The notes below the pieces were generated by a model that was not told where the DNA came from, ran no database searches, and was given only the letters and a program-made list of their open reading frames with translations. DNA of 64,000 bases, taken from assembly GCA_949987705.1 (NCBI GenBank), contig OX465281.1, positions 31,108,942-31,172,941 on the forward strand. The letters run 5' to 3'. Within the stretch, counting starts at the first letter, position 1. Each line of letters begins with the position of its first letter. Below, one piece after another: positions 22,260 to 32,721 of this stretch. The translations under genes and the position numbers were made by a program. Source of the stretch: Thereva unica (lineage: Eukaryota > Arthropoda > Insecta > Diptera > Therevidae).

Positions 22260-24145
22260 TTTGCCTTCAGAAAAGTTGGGTTGTGTGGGGCATGTTTTCT
22301 TACTTGTTTTTTCGTAATGACCTTTATATTTTTCTTTCTAGTATTATAACCCAGAAGGAAAAGGAAACATACAATCATGAATGCTGGAAACCTTCCGAGG
22401 AAGTTTGGAAGCATTCTCTTCGGTGCTCTAGTTCATATTCTTTTTATCCATCCATGTCATTGGATGGAAGACTAAGAATGAAGCTTTTGCGGAAATAAAA
22501 TTCAAAAAATTCTCTATACCTTCTCTGGGCAACGAACAGGAAGGCTTCCTTATTCCTACCAATAGGAAGCATTCTCAATTTTCCTTGTGGGAAAAGGTTC
22601 TAGGGTTATAAGGTTGTAGAGTGCTTTAATCCGACTTGTATTTGGACCCATCTGTGTATAAAACCAAGTCATAGCTCTTGTCAGGCTGGAAGATTTCCCA
22701 TACTTCTGAGGGGAGGATCTGTATATCAAAACCTAGGTTAAAATCGAGTGTCGATGCTACTCTAGAGACTGATCGATACAAAATCCAAAGTAGGAGCAGA
22801 AAATGCAGTTTGACGTGGTAGCTTATTAAAATCATGCAATCAATCGTGGTAGTTTATTATAATCAATTGTCTTTGATAGACCCACATAATTTATTTTTAA
22901 ACAAACTAACAGTGAGCACATTAGTAGCCAAATATTTAACAGAATAGCCCATAAAGACTCTGGTTTTCTTTTGTTTATATAAAATAAAGAATTCAAACAA
23001 TTCCCTCCGCTCGCACCAGAATTCCCAAATCCTTGTTCTATTATACCGAATTTAGTGATGACCAACCGAGATTCACTTTCATTTTCACAGGAGTTGAGGT
23101 CATCCAGCAGCTATTGCGCCAAAGTCCAGCCTAGGCTAACACCCTGGATAAAGAAAACATGTCAATAAATTTCAACGATCCCTCGAGACAAAAATACCAT
23201 CGAATTCCTCCACCCGAGCACAATGAAGTCGAAACAAACGATTTTAAATACCAACTTGTCCATTTACCAATGGGTCAACAATGGCGAAAACAATCACAAC
23301 CCTGCGCGCGATAACAGCGATAAAAATGCTAAACTCAGTGTTTTCTGATTCATGTCGAATTATTATTTAATCTGCGCCATCCGAATTCGAATTTCAATCG
23401 AACGTTCATAATCAGGTGTAAATAACGGCCCGAATTTACATCAGAAAACCGTAAATCCATTAATTAATAAAACTTTAATGGCGCCTTTTTGTTTAATTTA
23501 TCTCTCCGAGTTTTTTGTGCGATTCGATCATTTTTCACGAAGTTTTTATTTTTAGTTTTTTTTTGTTCGCGATGCATTGTTTATCAACAAAAGACGAAGA
23601 CGGACGGTGGTGGGGGGGATGGGTGCGGATGCGTGGCTTTAGGACTGGTTTTATCGACACTCGAAGATTTATTGTGGCATAAAAGGTGCCCTTTAAAGTT
23701 TACGTTCGAGCGAAATAGATCAAAGCGTTTTAGCGGTTTACGACCGGACCGAAATGGATAAAATTTACGATTTTGTTGCGAGAGAATCGGCGGTGGTTAA
23801 TCAGGCCAGTAAGATCCTGGCGGAGGTGAAATCTTCTAATAAAAGTTTATTAACTTTAAGTGAGGATAAGATCCATGTAAATCTGTGGAGGAATTTTAAA
23901 GGCTCGTAAAAGTTCTTAAATGTTCTTTTCCAACGTTTGGTTTTCTTTAAATTCTTAAATGGTTAAAGCCTTGGATTTTGGTATAGATTGTATTGTTTGA
24001 TGGTATCAAATAGCTAAAGTCAAAACTGAAATCTCTTAGGGGAGTTCAAAAAGGTCAACCTCTCTATGTCCGGTTCAAATCGAGTCTGAAATTTTACAAA
24101 CTAACACTAGTGTTTTATTTAACAGATATTGCTCCGACCTCGGCA
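22260..24145. other. Mixed region with a LINE RNase H scrap and a possible first exon
   Basis: Minus strand 22626-22835 ends in DLVLYTDGSKYKSD; YTDGS is the first catalytic block of a LINE RNase H, so this is probably a small LINE fragment. 23100-23750 is not obviously repetitive and precedes the candidate exon at 23755. Nothing else is supported. Confidence 0.45.
23755..23911 (+). CDS. Candidate first coding exon of an unknown host gene
   Basis: A short plus-strand frame starts MDKIYDFVARESAVV at an ATG in good context (G at -3, G at +4) and runs about 50 codons (ASKILAEVKSSNKSLL and on to NLWRNFKGS) before a stop. GCGGAG|GTGAAA within it could be a splice donor. The kilobase upstream is not obviously transposon-derived, and its base composition shifts toward GC just before the ATG. 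I do not recognise the protein, and no second exon could be linked. It may equally be a short untranslated or chance frame. Confidence 0.25.
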
Positions 24146-24149
24146 TCTT

Positions 24150-24560
24150 AGGGGCTAAAACGCTTAGGTTAGGTCTAGAGTTGCTTCAAATACGGTCTGA
24201 AGCCAAATTAACGCTTTGGCGGTCCTTTCTTATGCCCCGAACTCATGAACGTAAGGTTAGATAAATGTGTTGTGATGGATCTTCAAAGCCATGATTCTCA
24301 TCACGGGGCAGCCCCTGAGCCTTTGTTTGAAGAAGTCTTCCAGAACGTAACTGCCTTGTGTGTCTGACTTTGGCTAGAGTTAGCTATTTACACTGGAAGC
24401 AATCGAATGCTTCTCCTTCTCGGTTGTCTCTATATGGCAACAGACTTTGTGTGGGATACGCAGTTTGGCAGCGTGGTCTCATATAGGCCAATGCATTTTG
24501 ATGATTGCCGTAGTATATCTTTACGATCTGTTTAAGATCTACTTTTGGGCTGGCTAGTAT
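24150..24560 (-). pseudogene. Decayed 3' end of a LINE
   Basis: Read on the minus strand this ends in CTAGACCTAACCTAAGCG. The CCTAACCTAA tail is the same as the 3' tail of the LINE that ends at 47341. The preceding 400 bp read weakly as a LINE C-terminus with many stops. Probably an old relative of that element. Confidence 0.4.
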
Positions 24561-24763
24561 CAGGTGGTAGTAAGAATAGAATAAATAGCCAAGCTTATTG
24601 GGCTCGTGCTCATCTAAATTTCCAAACTACGGAGAGAGTTTGAGGTAGTTTGTTGACGGCAGTTGTTGTTAGCAGTCGGCTTTCACGTTCCCTATTAATG
24701 AGGGCGGTCCCAGAAGTATCCGGCCCAAAAAAAAAAACATAAAAATTTTGGAAAAAAATATAT

Positions 24764-25390
24764 TTATTTTTCAATACAATCTCCTTTCAGCTCCACACAC
24801 TTTTCCCAACGATGTTCCATAAGTTCGATACCTTTTTTATAATAAAAACTGTCTTGCTATCTGTCCTCAAAATTGCCATTAACTGCCGACATCACTTTTT
24901 TGCTTAGGAAAATCTTTGACCACTGAGCCATTTTTTCAAGTAGGGTGCATGAAATATAGGGTGCATGAGGTAGGTAGCAATTTAAACTTTAATTCATTAA
25001 TTTTGGCCAATGCAATAAAGGATTTGTGAGCTGGTGCATTGCCTTGATGAAACAACAAACGCGGCACCCATCTTGCACACAGCCTTCTCATATCCAAATC
25101 TTCAGATAATATGCGATGTACCGCCCTTTTTTAAATGCCTGCTATGTCTGCTAGCTCAAGCACTTTCAATCGACGATCTTCCAGAACAACTTGTGTGTCG
25201 TCACCTCATTTCGTCGACCACTGCGTTACTCGTCTTGGCAGCTTGTACGGCCTCGTTTAAACTCTGCTACCTAATATTTTCCTGTTGTAAACTCACCAAG
25301 AGTAGGATCTAGTTCAGCTTTTATATTGGTTGGGCTGAGGCCTTTCAAAGAAACGTATTGTTTCACATAACGATGACATATTTTCTCCAT
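24764..25390 (-). pseudogene. Mariner transposase pseudogene
   Basis: On the minus strand it starts MEKICHRYVKQYVSLKG at 25390, then shows TNIKAELD, VAEFKRGRTSCQDE, NAPAHKSFIALAKINELKF (the HxDNAPAH catalytic block, here with Gly in place of Asp) and ends near ELKGDCIEK. Mariner transposases cut and paste DNA at TA and normally have about 345 residues. Here 627 bp remain, with stops, frame changes and a large internal deletion that includes the first catalytic Asp region, so it is certainly dead. Confidence 0.85.
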
Positions 25391-25511
25391 TATCACAAAT
25401 TTACTGAAAACGTTCACTATTGATGGCTGCCAAAAAAATACTTAATAATGTGGCGTTTTGAAACTTGAAACATATGTTTTATATTGTAGATTGTGTACTT
25501 TCTAATACGGT

Positions 25512-26982
25512 CAGTACCGGCTTTAGGGGTGGGCGAACCCGGGCGATCGCCCGAGGGCGCCATGTCCTAGGGGCGCCGCCGCGATCCAATAATGTGTTAA
25601 TTCATTCCCGTGAAGATAGCTGAGAGCCTTCAAATAATTACCAAAAAGAAAAAAGCTCTCAAGACTAACAATAGTTCGGGATGTTTCAACTTCAGGAACC
25701 CAACAATCAGGCTCAACGGGTATCAGGACAATGAGCGAAGTAGTGAAGGACCACCTTCTAGTGGCACTAACCTATGCCAATTCTAGTAGCAGCACACTCC
25801 CGGACCTTCTCCGACATCAAGACCAAAATATCAGGGATATTCATGGAGTTCGTGATGAGGTAAGAGTCGTCAGAAGTGCCGCTGCTCCCTTTTGACTCCG
25901 GGGAGAGATATAACCAAAAGGGAGGGATGAAAGGGGAGAGATATTACCAAAATACCAAGGGCGAGGATCTGGCTCCCAAAAATGGAAGCAAAGCCAGACA
26001 AATTGCTGAGTAGCTTCAATGCCACAACCGGGACATCCCTATGGACAACTAAAATTTACTCAATGCCGGGCAACCCCAAAGAAATAGTAAAACACCGGTA
26101 CTGCTACTCAACGACGAGTGCATAGAGTGGCTCGGAAGAGTTGATTATAAACTCCATTTTGGCCTAAGATAGGCATGGATAAAGGTTTCCAAAACGGCTT
26201 CATCTAACGAAGAGGCTGACTCCGATAAAGAGCTCTGTGAGCGCTTAGATGAACGAGCAGTCATCATGGTTGAGAGGAAATTGGCATCTATAAGCTCAGA
26301 AGCAGCGGTTGACAATGTAGAATAAACATGGTAGCAGGCGACCTGTATCATCCTCCAATCAGGTAAGTAGTGATAGGTTGAAAACAGTATAGAAGAAATT
26401 TCTCCTCTTCGCTCTGAGAAACCTACACGACCCGCGCGATTTTAGCCCCTTTCCGCCCTCCATGGACAGATTCGAGAAAATGGATTTCATGCCGCTGTCA
26501 CAAAGGAGGGAAGTGCTTATTTCGTGCTTGTTCGTGTCCGATAGAATCAAGTTCGATGCCATAGGCATATACAAATGTTTAAGGAATACCCTCATCGGAC
26601 AGAATATGCAAAGAACGAGTCCGTCAAAAAATGTTGTATATGCTTCTCACCCAACAAAAAAAAATCCTTTAAACAAAAAATTCTATACACGCCTCTCACA
26701 AAAAGCACATTCAACAATATATTAGGTGCATATTCTTTTTTAGTTCAAATTTGCCGTCGTATGCCCGTGTGAATAGCTCAGTTCTCGGCCATTAAAACCT
26801 TACGTTTGGCCGTCCCAAACCCTTATGTACTCCCAAGTGGTCGTTGTTATGCCAGCTTTTATTTTTACTCGGGTTATTGTATAATTTGTGCATAGGTAAT
26901 CTACCGAAAAGAAATGTCTAAAAAGTTAAGGGCGCATAAAAATATCTCGCCCGGGGCGCCAAAATACCTAAAGCCGGCTCTG
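25512..26982. mobile_element. hAT element inside the mariner, perfect 8-bp duplication
   Basis: Ends are CAGTACCGGCTTTAGG and, on the other strand, CAGAGCCGGCTTTAGG. It is flanked by AATACGGT on both sides (25504-25511 and 26983-26990), a perfect 8-bp duplication as hAT transposases make. The 1,471-bp body has no hAT transposase, so it is non-autonomous. An 87-codon plus frame (26462-26725) and a 78-codon minus frame (26359-26595) are unrecognised. Confidence 0.92.
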
Positions 26983-27413
26983 AATACGGTAATATTTTTC
27001 AAACAACTATCGTCACCTCTAAGTCAAGCCGGGCACTTATGGGACCACCCTCGTGTGTTTCTATGACTGGGAGCCCAGACGAGAGCACGTCAAAAGTTGG
27101 CAGAACAGTGATTTGTTATTGGTCTTAATAGTCCAATCAATCTACGGATTCACAATGTTAATTTCCAGACAATTGAAGGCAGGAAAAAAAAATATGAGCG
27201 TGTAGAACACTTAATTTGAAGAAAGATAGCGTGTTTTTTTTACGGAACTGCATTGGCGAACTTAACCTAAAAAATTCGCAAAAGTAAAAAAAACGGGTTT
27301 TCGCCAATAAAACAAAAAGTTGAGCTCAGATCCGAAAAAGTTAAATGAGAAAGTTATAGGTATTAAAATTATCTTTCAATTGATGTGGTACAAAATATTG
27401 GTTATTGTCTTAT

Positions 27414-29670
27414 TAAAGACGTACGTGCAATGCGTGGACCCGATTGCGGATCGGACCATTATCTTGTTCGAGCGAAATTGCAGATGCGATTGCAAAGAGC
27501 GAAGAAAACGGAGTCACCACCAGCCAAGAAAAATTGGGCGTGCCTACGGGACCCGGCCATCGGGCGAGAGTTTCAAATGGCATTATCCAACAAATTCGCG
27601 GCGCTCGCAATACCGGACGATATCGATGTAGAAGAAAGGCAATTGTCGGAGTCTATTGTGGAGTGTGCAATGGAGTTGTGTCCAACTATCCGTAAACGGA
27701 CGCAGCCATGGATCTCGGACAGCTGTCTGGACCTCGTCGATCAGCGGAAGCGCATGAAACACGTCGACTTTGAGGAATACCGAAGATTGAACAAAGAAGT
27801 TCGGCAGAAAATGAAATTGGAACGAGAAGCGTACTGGAATAACGTTGCGGCCGACATGGAAAAAGCGGCGTCGAGGCACGAGTACCGGACGCTGTACCAG
27901 ACAATCCGCCGGTTAGGCGGCAAAACAACATCAACAAACGACAACATCAAAAAATCAGATGGAACTTTTGTGACTTCTGCCCATGAACGCCTGGAGCGGT
28001 GGAGAGCATTCTTCCACCAGCTGTATAACCACGATCCGCCGCAAGGTCCAGCACCCGAACCACCGATTATCGAACAGCCGATGAATCAGTTTCTCGATAC
28101 CGAACCAACAATTATCGAGGTGAAGACAGCAATAAAATCGCTGAAAAATGGAAAAGCGCCGGGAATAGACCAAGTAACCGCCGAGATGATCAAAGCTGGA
28201 GGCGATGTCTTATCACAACGACTTCATGTCCTCATAACACACATATGGCATTCGGATCGTGTCCCTTCGGAATGGAAGAAAGCTATCGTTGTCCCAATTT
28301 TGAAGAAAGGCGACAGTCGGGAATGCAAGAATTATCGCGGTATTAGCCTTCTTTCGATCGTCGGTAAAGTATTTACGAAAATAATACAATCGAGGCTACA
28401 GAAACATCGAGAGCAAACGAGCCGGGAGGAACAAGCGGGATTTAGACCACATCGAGGATGCATTGATCAAATATTCGCCCTCCGTCAGTTAATGGAAGAA
28501 AGAATTCGTTGCGGCAAACGAATTGTCGTCGTTTTCATCGATTTCAAATCCGCTTTCGACTGCATCGATTGGAACAGCTTGTGGAGAGTCTTGGTAACCG
28601 AACACGTGCCATTGAGAATCATCCAACTTCTCCAAGCGTCGTACGATGGCTCAACCAGCAGCGTTCGTATTCGAAACGACTTATCCGAGGAGTTCCCGAT
28701 TCAGACGGGTGTCCGACAGGGAAACGTCGCTTCGCCACTTCTCTTCAACGTTGTGATCGACGCGATTATGCGTGAAGCATTCGATGGACGACTCGGAGTT
28801 CAATACGACGACAACAACTTCGTAACAGACTTAATGTTCGCCGACGATAGCGCTGTTTTGGCCGACACGGATGCCGAAGCAACGGACATCTTATACGATA
28901 TTTCCCGCATCGCCCAATCATACGGGTTAAAAATCATTGCGGAAAAGACCAAAGTGCTCACAACGGATGGATCAAGAGCCAGTGTTCACCTCGATGGAAC
29001 CCAAATCGAACAGGTTCCAAGGTTCAAATATTTGGGATCATTGGTTGAGGAAACGAAAGTAGCATCGACGGCCGACGTTCACAGCCGTATCGGCCAGGCA
29101 ACAGCAACATTCGCCTCGCTCAAGTGGTGCATATGGAAACGAGCAAATATCTCCATCAAAACAAAACTACGTCTTTACCGTACGTTGATTCTTCCGATTC
29201 TTCTTTATGGATCTGAAACGTGGACACTGCTCAAACCGGACGTTAAGAAGCTCGAGGTCTTCCAAATGCGATGTTTGAGGCAGATCCTCCGTGTCTCACT
29301 CCGTGATCGCCTTCGAAACGAGGTTGTCAGACAAAGATGCGATCAGCAAACACTGATCGAAGAAGAAATGCAAAAACGTCGACTACGGTGGTTTGGACAT
29401 GTTTGCCGAATGGATGATAACCGCTTGCCACGTAAACTTCTCTGGCGAGACCGTCCTGCAGACTGGAGAATACAGCGATCGGCACCGAAGAAAACCTGGT
29501 TGAAGAATATCGAGGGTGACTTAAAGAATCAACGATTATCAGTTACCGAGGCTCGAGACACCGCCAAAAACCGAGAAGAATGGAAGCGAATCGTGAATAG
29601 AGTTCGGGACCCAGCGGCACCGACAGCAGCGTATCCGTTGCGGGGACGTCCCGCTCGGACCGCCAGCTAA
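27414..29670 (+). CDS. Endonuclease C-terminus plus reverse transcriptase of LINE B
   Basis: About 751 codons without a stop; the frame also runs a little into the flank upstream. The first residues (GPDCGSDHYLVRAKL) are the end of an AP-like endonuclease, with the conserved SDH containing its catalytic histidine; the rest of that domain is missing. Then come a lysine-rich linker and the RT: NGKAPGIDQVTAEMIK, KKGDSRECKNYRGISLLS, EEQAGFRPHRGCIDQIFALR, motif A FIDFKSAFD, motif B TGVRQGNVASPLL, motif C LMFADDSAVL. The C-terminus has RRLRWFGHVCRMDD and ends near PLRGRPARTAS. The complete RT might still be enzymatically intact, but without the full endonuclease and 5' end the copy is not autonomous. 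Confidence 0.88.
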
Positions 29671-29692
29671 CGGATCAAAGAAGAAGAAGAAG
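27414..29692 (+). mobile_element. Non-LTR retrotransposon B with 8-bp target duplication
   Basis: Bounded by TGTCTTAT on both sides (27406-27413 and 29693-29700). It starts inside the endonuclease region, so it is 5'-truncated, and it ends in a short GAA-repeat tail (about 29678-29692). The whole remaining coding frame is open, which points to a fairly recent insertion. RTE-type by the RT sequence and the trinucleotide tail. Confidence 0.9.
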
Positions 29693-29700
29693 TGTCTTAT

Positions 29701-30834
29701 ACATGGAGAAAAATGCTAAAAACCGTTAAAAATCGCGTCTTTTTCATTTATTTTTTGCTTTTTATTGATGCGACCTAGAAACTTTTTACTTGGTAAAAAT
29801 GTTGCTTTTTTTTGGCTTGAAATTTTGCAAAATATGGGTGAAATTTCGATTTTTGTAAAAAAAGGCGTTTTCGTAAAATCCTTCGTCTACAGCTCCTCGA
29901 ACTCGTAGGACATTTTTTCGAAGCTCTTTTTCTTCGTTAAGAGTTGCACTATTATGCACTATTATTTAAATTTGAGTTTTTCAATTTTATATACAAAAAA
30001 CTCCACCGCAAAAAAGACAAGTTTTTTTGCAGCAAAAAAGACAAGTTTTTTATTTCATTATTACTTTAACTCCAATTTTAGGTCCAGTATTAGGAATAGA
30101 AATTCACTTTGGTAGATAAAATGTGGGAATGTCCATCCAACCTGTGAGCCTTGAAAACTGATATTTTCATTTTCTAAAGCCTGAACTGCATTGAAAACCA
30201 GTGCAGTGTAGCACCAGTTTTTGGGTGAAATTTTCGCCAAAAAGTGATTTTCGAAAACTTTGACCCTTTGAGGGTTAATCGGGTCAACTTTTTTGTAAGA
30301 ACTACAGTTGTAGAGAATTTCATTGTCAACATTTTGGGCGCATGACCTATAGAGACCGAGATATATGGGAAATTCGGGAAAAAACCCGATATCTCAGGCG
30401 GCAATGTTTTATTCTTTTGGATTCCGAAATTATTTTCTTAAAATATCACAAGGAAGCTGTGGACCAATTTTCAGCCCTTTTGAGTTATGTCTCCTTTCGT
30501 CCGTTTTTTTTGCTAATTTCCCCGGACTACATATAATAATATTTCATCAAAAATAAAAATTAAATGTAAAAAAAGTTAAACCAATTCAATTTTAATCTAG
30601 GGGTAGTTGAGGTTGGTAGAAAATAATTTATTTTTGGTTGCTATTAAACCCCAAAAATCAGGAAAATGTTTTACTACTCATATTGTAGGGGTAATTTTAA
30701 CCCCTTAAGAGTTAAAACAAAGATTTGTTTTGCCTGACAATACGCGTTTGATCGAATTTGAAGCAAACAGTTTAAAGCAAAATTAACCACCCTCGCAAAT
30801 AAATATTGAAAAAAGTGGATTTCATTGGATTATT
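29701..30834. other. AT-rich repetitive sequence without a gene
   Basis: Long T-rich and A-rich runs, with a direct repeat of GCAAAAAAGACAAGTTTTTT near 30008-30050. The wording around 30240-30500 (CGGGAAAAAACCCGATATCT and neighbours) has the feel of a non-autonomous repeat but no ends were found. Confidence 0.4.
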
Positions 30835-31907
30835 AACTTCCCAGTATAGGAAGTTATTGTAATCGGTCCGAAAATCGAAATCGAAAATTTCAACGTATCT
30901 TCATGTTTCAAGGTCTCAGGAGCATTTTAAGCTAAAAATTGGGAGGAAGTATGTGTGTGTGTATGTGCGTACGGATGAGGTCATTTTTTCCTGCACGATA
31001 TCGCGCGAACCAAAACTGATATCGACTTCGTTGAGGTGTCGTTCGAAGCGTATTAACTGAAATATCATCTGAAAAGATTTTCATGAAATTCGGTCCAGCC
31101 GTTTTTCTGTTTAAGCGACGTAAGTGATTTTTGTACATGCTCCATATAGCACGAACCAACCATGATACCGACTTCTTTGAGGTGCCGATCGTAGCGTATT
31201 ACTGAAAGTACACTTTGAAAAGATTTTCATAAAATTCGATCAAGCGGTATCTATGTTTAAAGGGCGTAAGTGATTTTTGTACATGCTCGATAGAACACAA
31301 ACCAAAAATGATATTGACTTCATTGAGGTGCCGATCGAAGCGTTGGAATGACACCCGTTCAAAATGAAGTTCACTTTTATGGATTCAGCCGAGCAATAGC
31401 TTCCCAAAGAGTCATCACTCGTCAAAATCCGAGTTTTCTTTAAAAACCATTCATCAAATACGTTAACCATTACAAACATGACGAAATTTTCAAACTTTAC
31501 TTCAGAACTGTTTGAACGGCGAATTGCTTTCCATGTCCTACAGTTTTGGGAATTGAGTTCATCGCGGGATTTCCAGTGATTACAGTTTGGCCTTTTCGGA
31601 CAAGCTTGACAAATCCGTTACATTGATTAATTTTGGTACTATCTCCTGAAATCGTTCGAATTGAAAATGAAGTTTTTACCATTGCAGTTTATCATCAGCG
31701 CGTCAACACGCTCAAAATGAATTCGCTTTATAGTGTAGCGAACGAAGTGCCAGGGACATGTTTGATTGCTACTGTTCAACAAAAAAAAGTTCTTTAGAAA
31801 AGCCTTGCGGATTTACTATTCTTATCGATATTTCAAAGAGCTTCCTTCCATCATACTGGGAAGTTGATCGTGTGGACCGAAAGGGTCGAACCCACATTCC
31901 AACTAGT
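30835..31907 (+). mobile_element. Helentron-like element, copy 1
   Basis: Opens with a hairpin AACTTCC(7-nt loop)GGAAGTT and closes with ATACTGGGAAGTT, a hairpin built on TGTGGACC...GGTC...CCCACA, eight further bases and CTAG. The beginning and the pre-terminal motif are inverted copies of each other (AACTTCCCAGTAT). The body holds a GT microsatellite and tandem segments around TTCGGTCCAGCCGTTTTT. It is inserted between T and T. Two more copies lie at 44334 and 58391 in the same orientation. No coding capacity. The structure is that of Helentron-associated non-autonomous elements of the DINE-1 type, though I infer the class from structure alone. Confidence 0.7.
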
Positions 31908-32452
31908 TTTTGATTATAATTGAAAATCCTTAAAAAGGGGTGTTTTTTTGCATTTTTAATGGTGACTCTTACATTTTAAGACCGCGGCACCGCGATTTTT
32001 GTGTGCAGCGACTCAAAAAACATAAAGGGTCCGATTTACTTATACATTTTTTTTAATATAGGTCATCTTTTATTCTAATAATATTTAATTTTGCTGAATT
32101 TTTCGGGTTTCATTTAATATCGAAATGATTTTAGCTTCCTGTCCATTGACGTCATCTAAAGACGAGAATCCTTACCTATAATAATTAAACATACAATGCC
32201 GTTCTAATTGAAATTTATTTTTACCCCGAAACAACCTGCCATGACATTTTTGAATGTCGTTTTGTCTCACACTGACCAAAAAATCTTTTATTGTAAGAAA
32301 ATTCTCAAATTTACCAATAAAATTGGCCAAAAAATTTGCATCAATTCTAATTGGCTCATAAACAACAAATTAAAATTGATAAATTGTTGATATACGAGTA
32401 TTGACCAAATAACCTTTAGCGCACCTCCTACACCTGTTCATAAATTGACAAG

Positions 32453-32458
32453 TTTATT
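32453..32458 (-). terminator. AATAAA polyadenylation signal after the candidate exon
   Basis: AATAAA on the minus strand about 43 nt past the TAA at 32501. The spacing suits a short 3' UTR. In AT-rich DNA AATAAA is common, so this only supports the exon call together with the open frame. Confidence 0.3.
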
Positions 32459-32500
32459 GTAAGAATCTCTTTCTATACATCACACCGCCGCGGACCGTTA

Positions 32501-32721
32501 TTAATAAATGTTACCAGATTTGGACACTTCAACCAGTCTTTCGCTAGTATTTTTATTTTTTATGGTTCCAACAAGTTTCGACCATTTTCCACTGTCACTT
32601 TCCACTTCGGCTACAAAATAGGCGGCCGTTTCCAGGTGAATATTAATCGTGTCTGATCCAGCGATGGAGCTTACAGGTAACGACCATAGAGCTTCTCTAA
32701 CTTCTATAACGAATTTAACAC
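32501..32721 (-). CDS. Candidate terminal exon of an unknown host gene
   Basis: The minus strand is open for about 73 codons with balanced, protein-like composition: starts near VKFVIEVREALWSLPV, continues HLETAAYFVAEVESDSG and ends LVEVSKSGNIY with a TAA at 32501-32503. The upstream edge has a possible acceptor, CCTCTCCAG, entering in phase with two bases of a split codon. An AATAAA polyadenylation signal lies about 43 bp downstream (minus strand, 32453-32458). I do not recognise the domain. The upstream exon was not found; it may lie tens of kilobases away or the stretch may be a gene relic. Confidence 0.35.

Larger units (their letters stand above)
24700..27052 (-). mobile_element. Mariner element split by a hAT
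   Basis: Terminal inverted repeats match between GAGGGCGGTCCCAGAAGTAT at the left and the reverse complement of the right end (GAGGGTGGTCCCATAAGTG). Removing the hAT at 25512-26982 leaves roughly 880 bp against the usual 1.3 kb, so the mariner is also internally deleted. A TA lies just left of the repeat (24696-24697) but the matching right TA is not intact. Confidence 0.85.
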
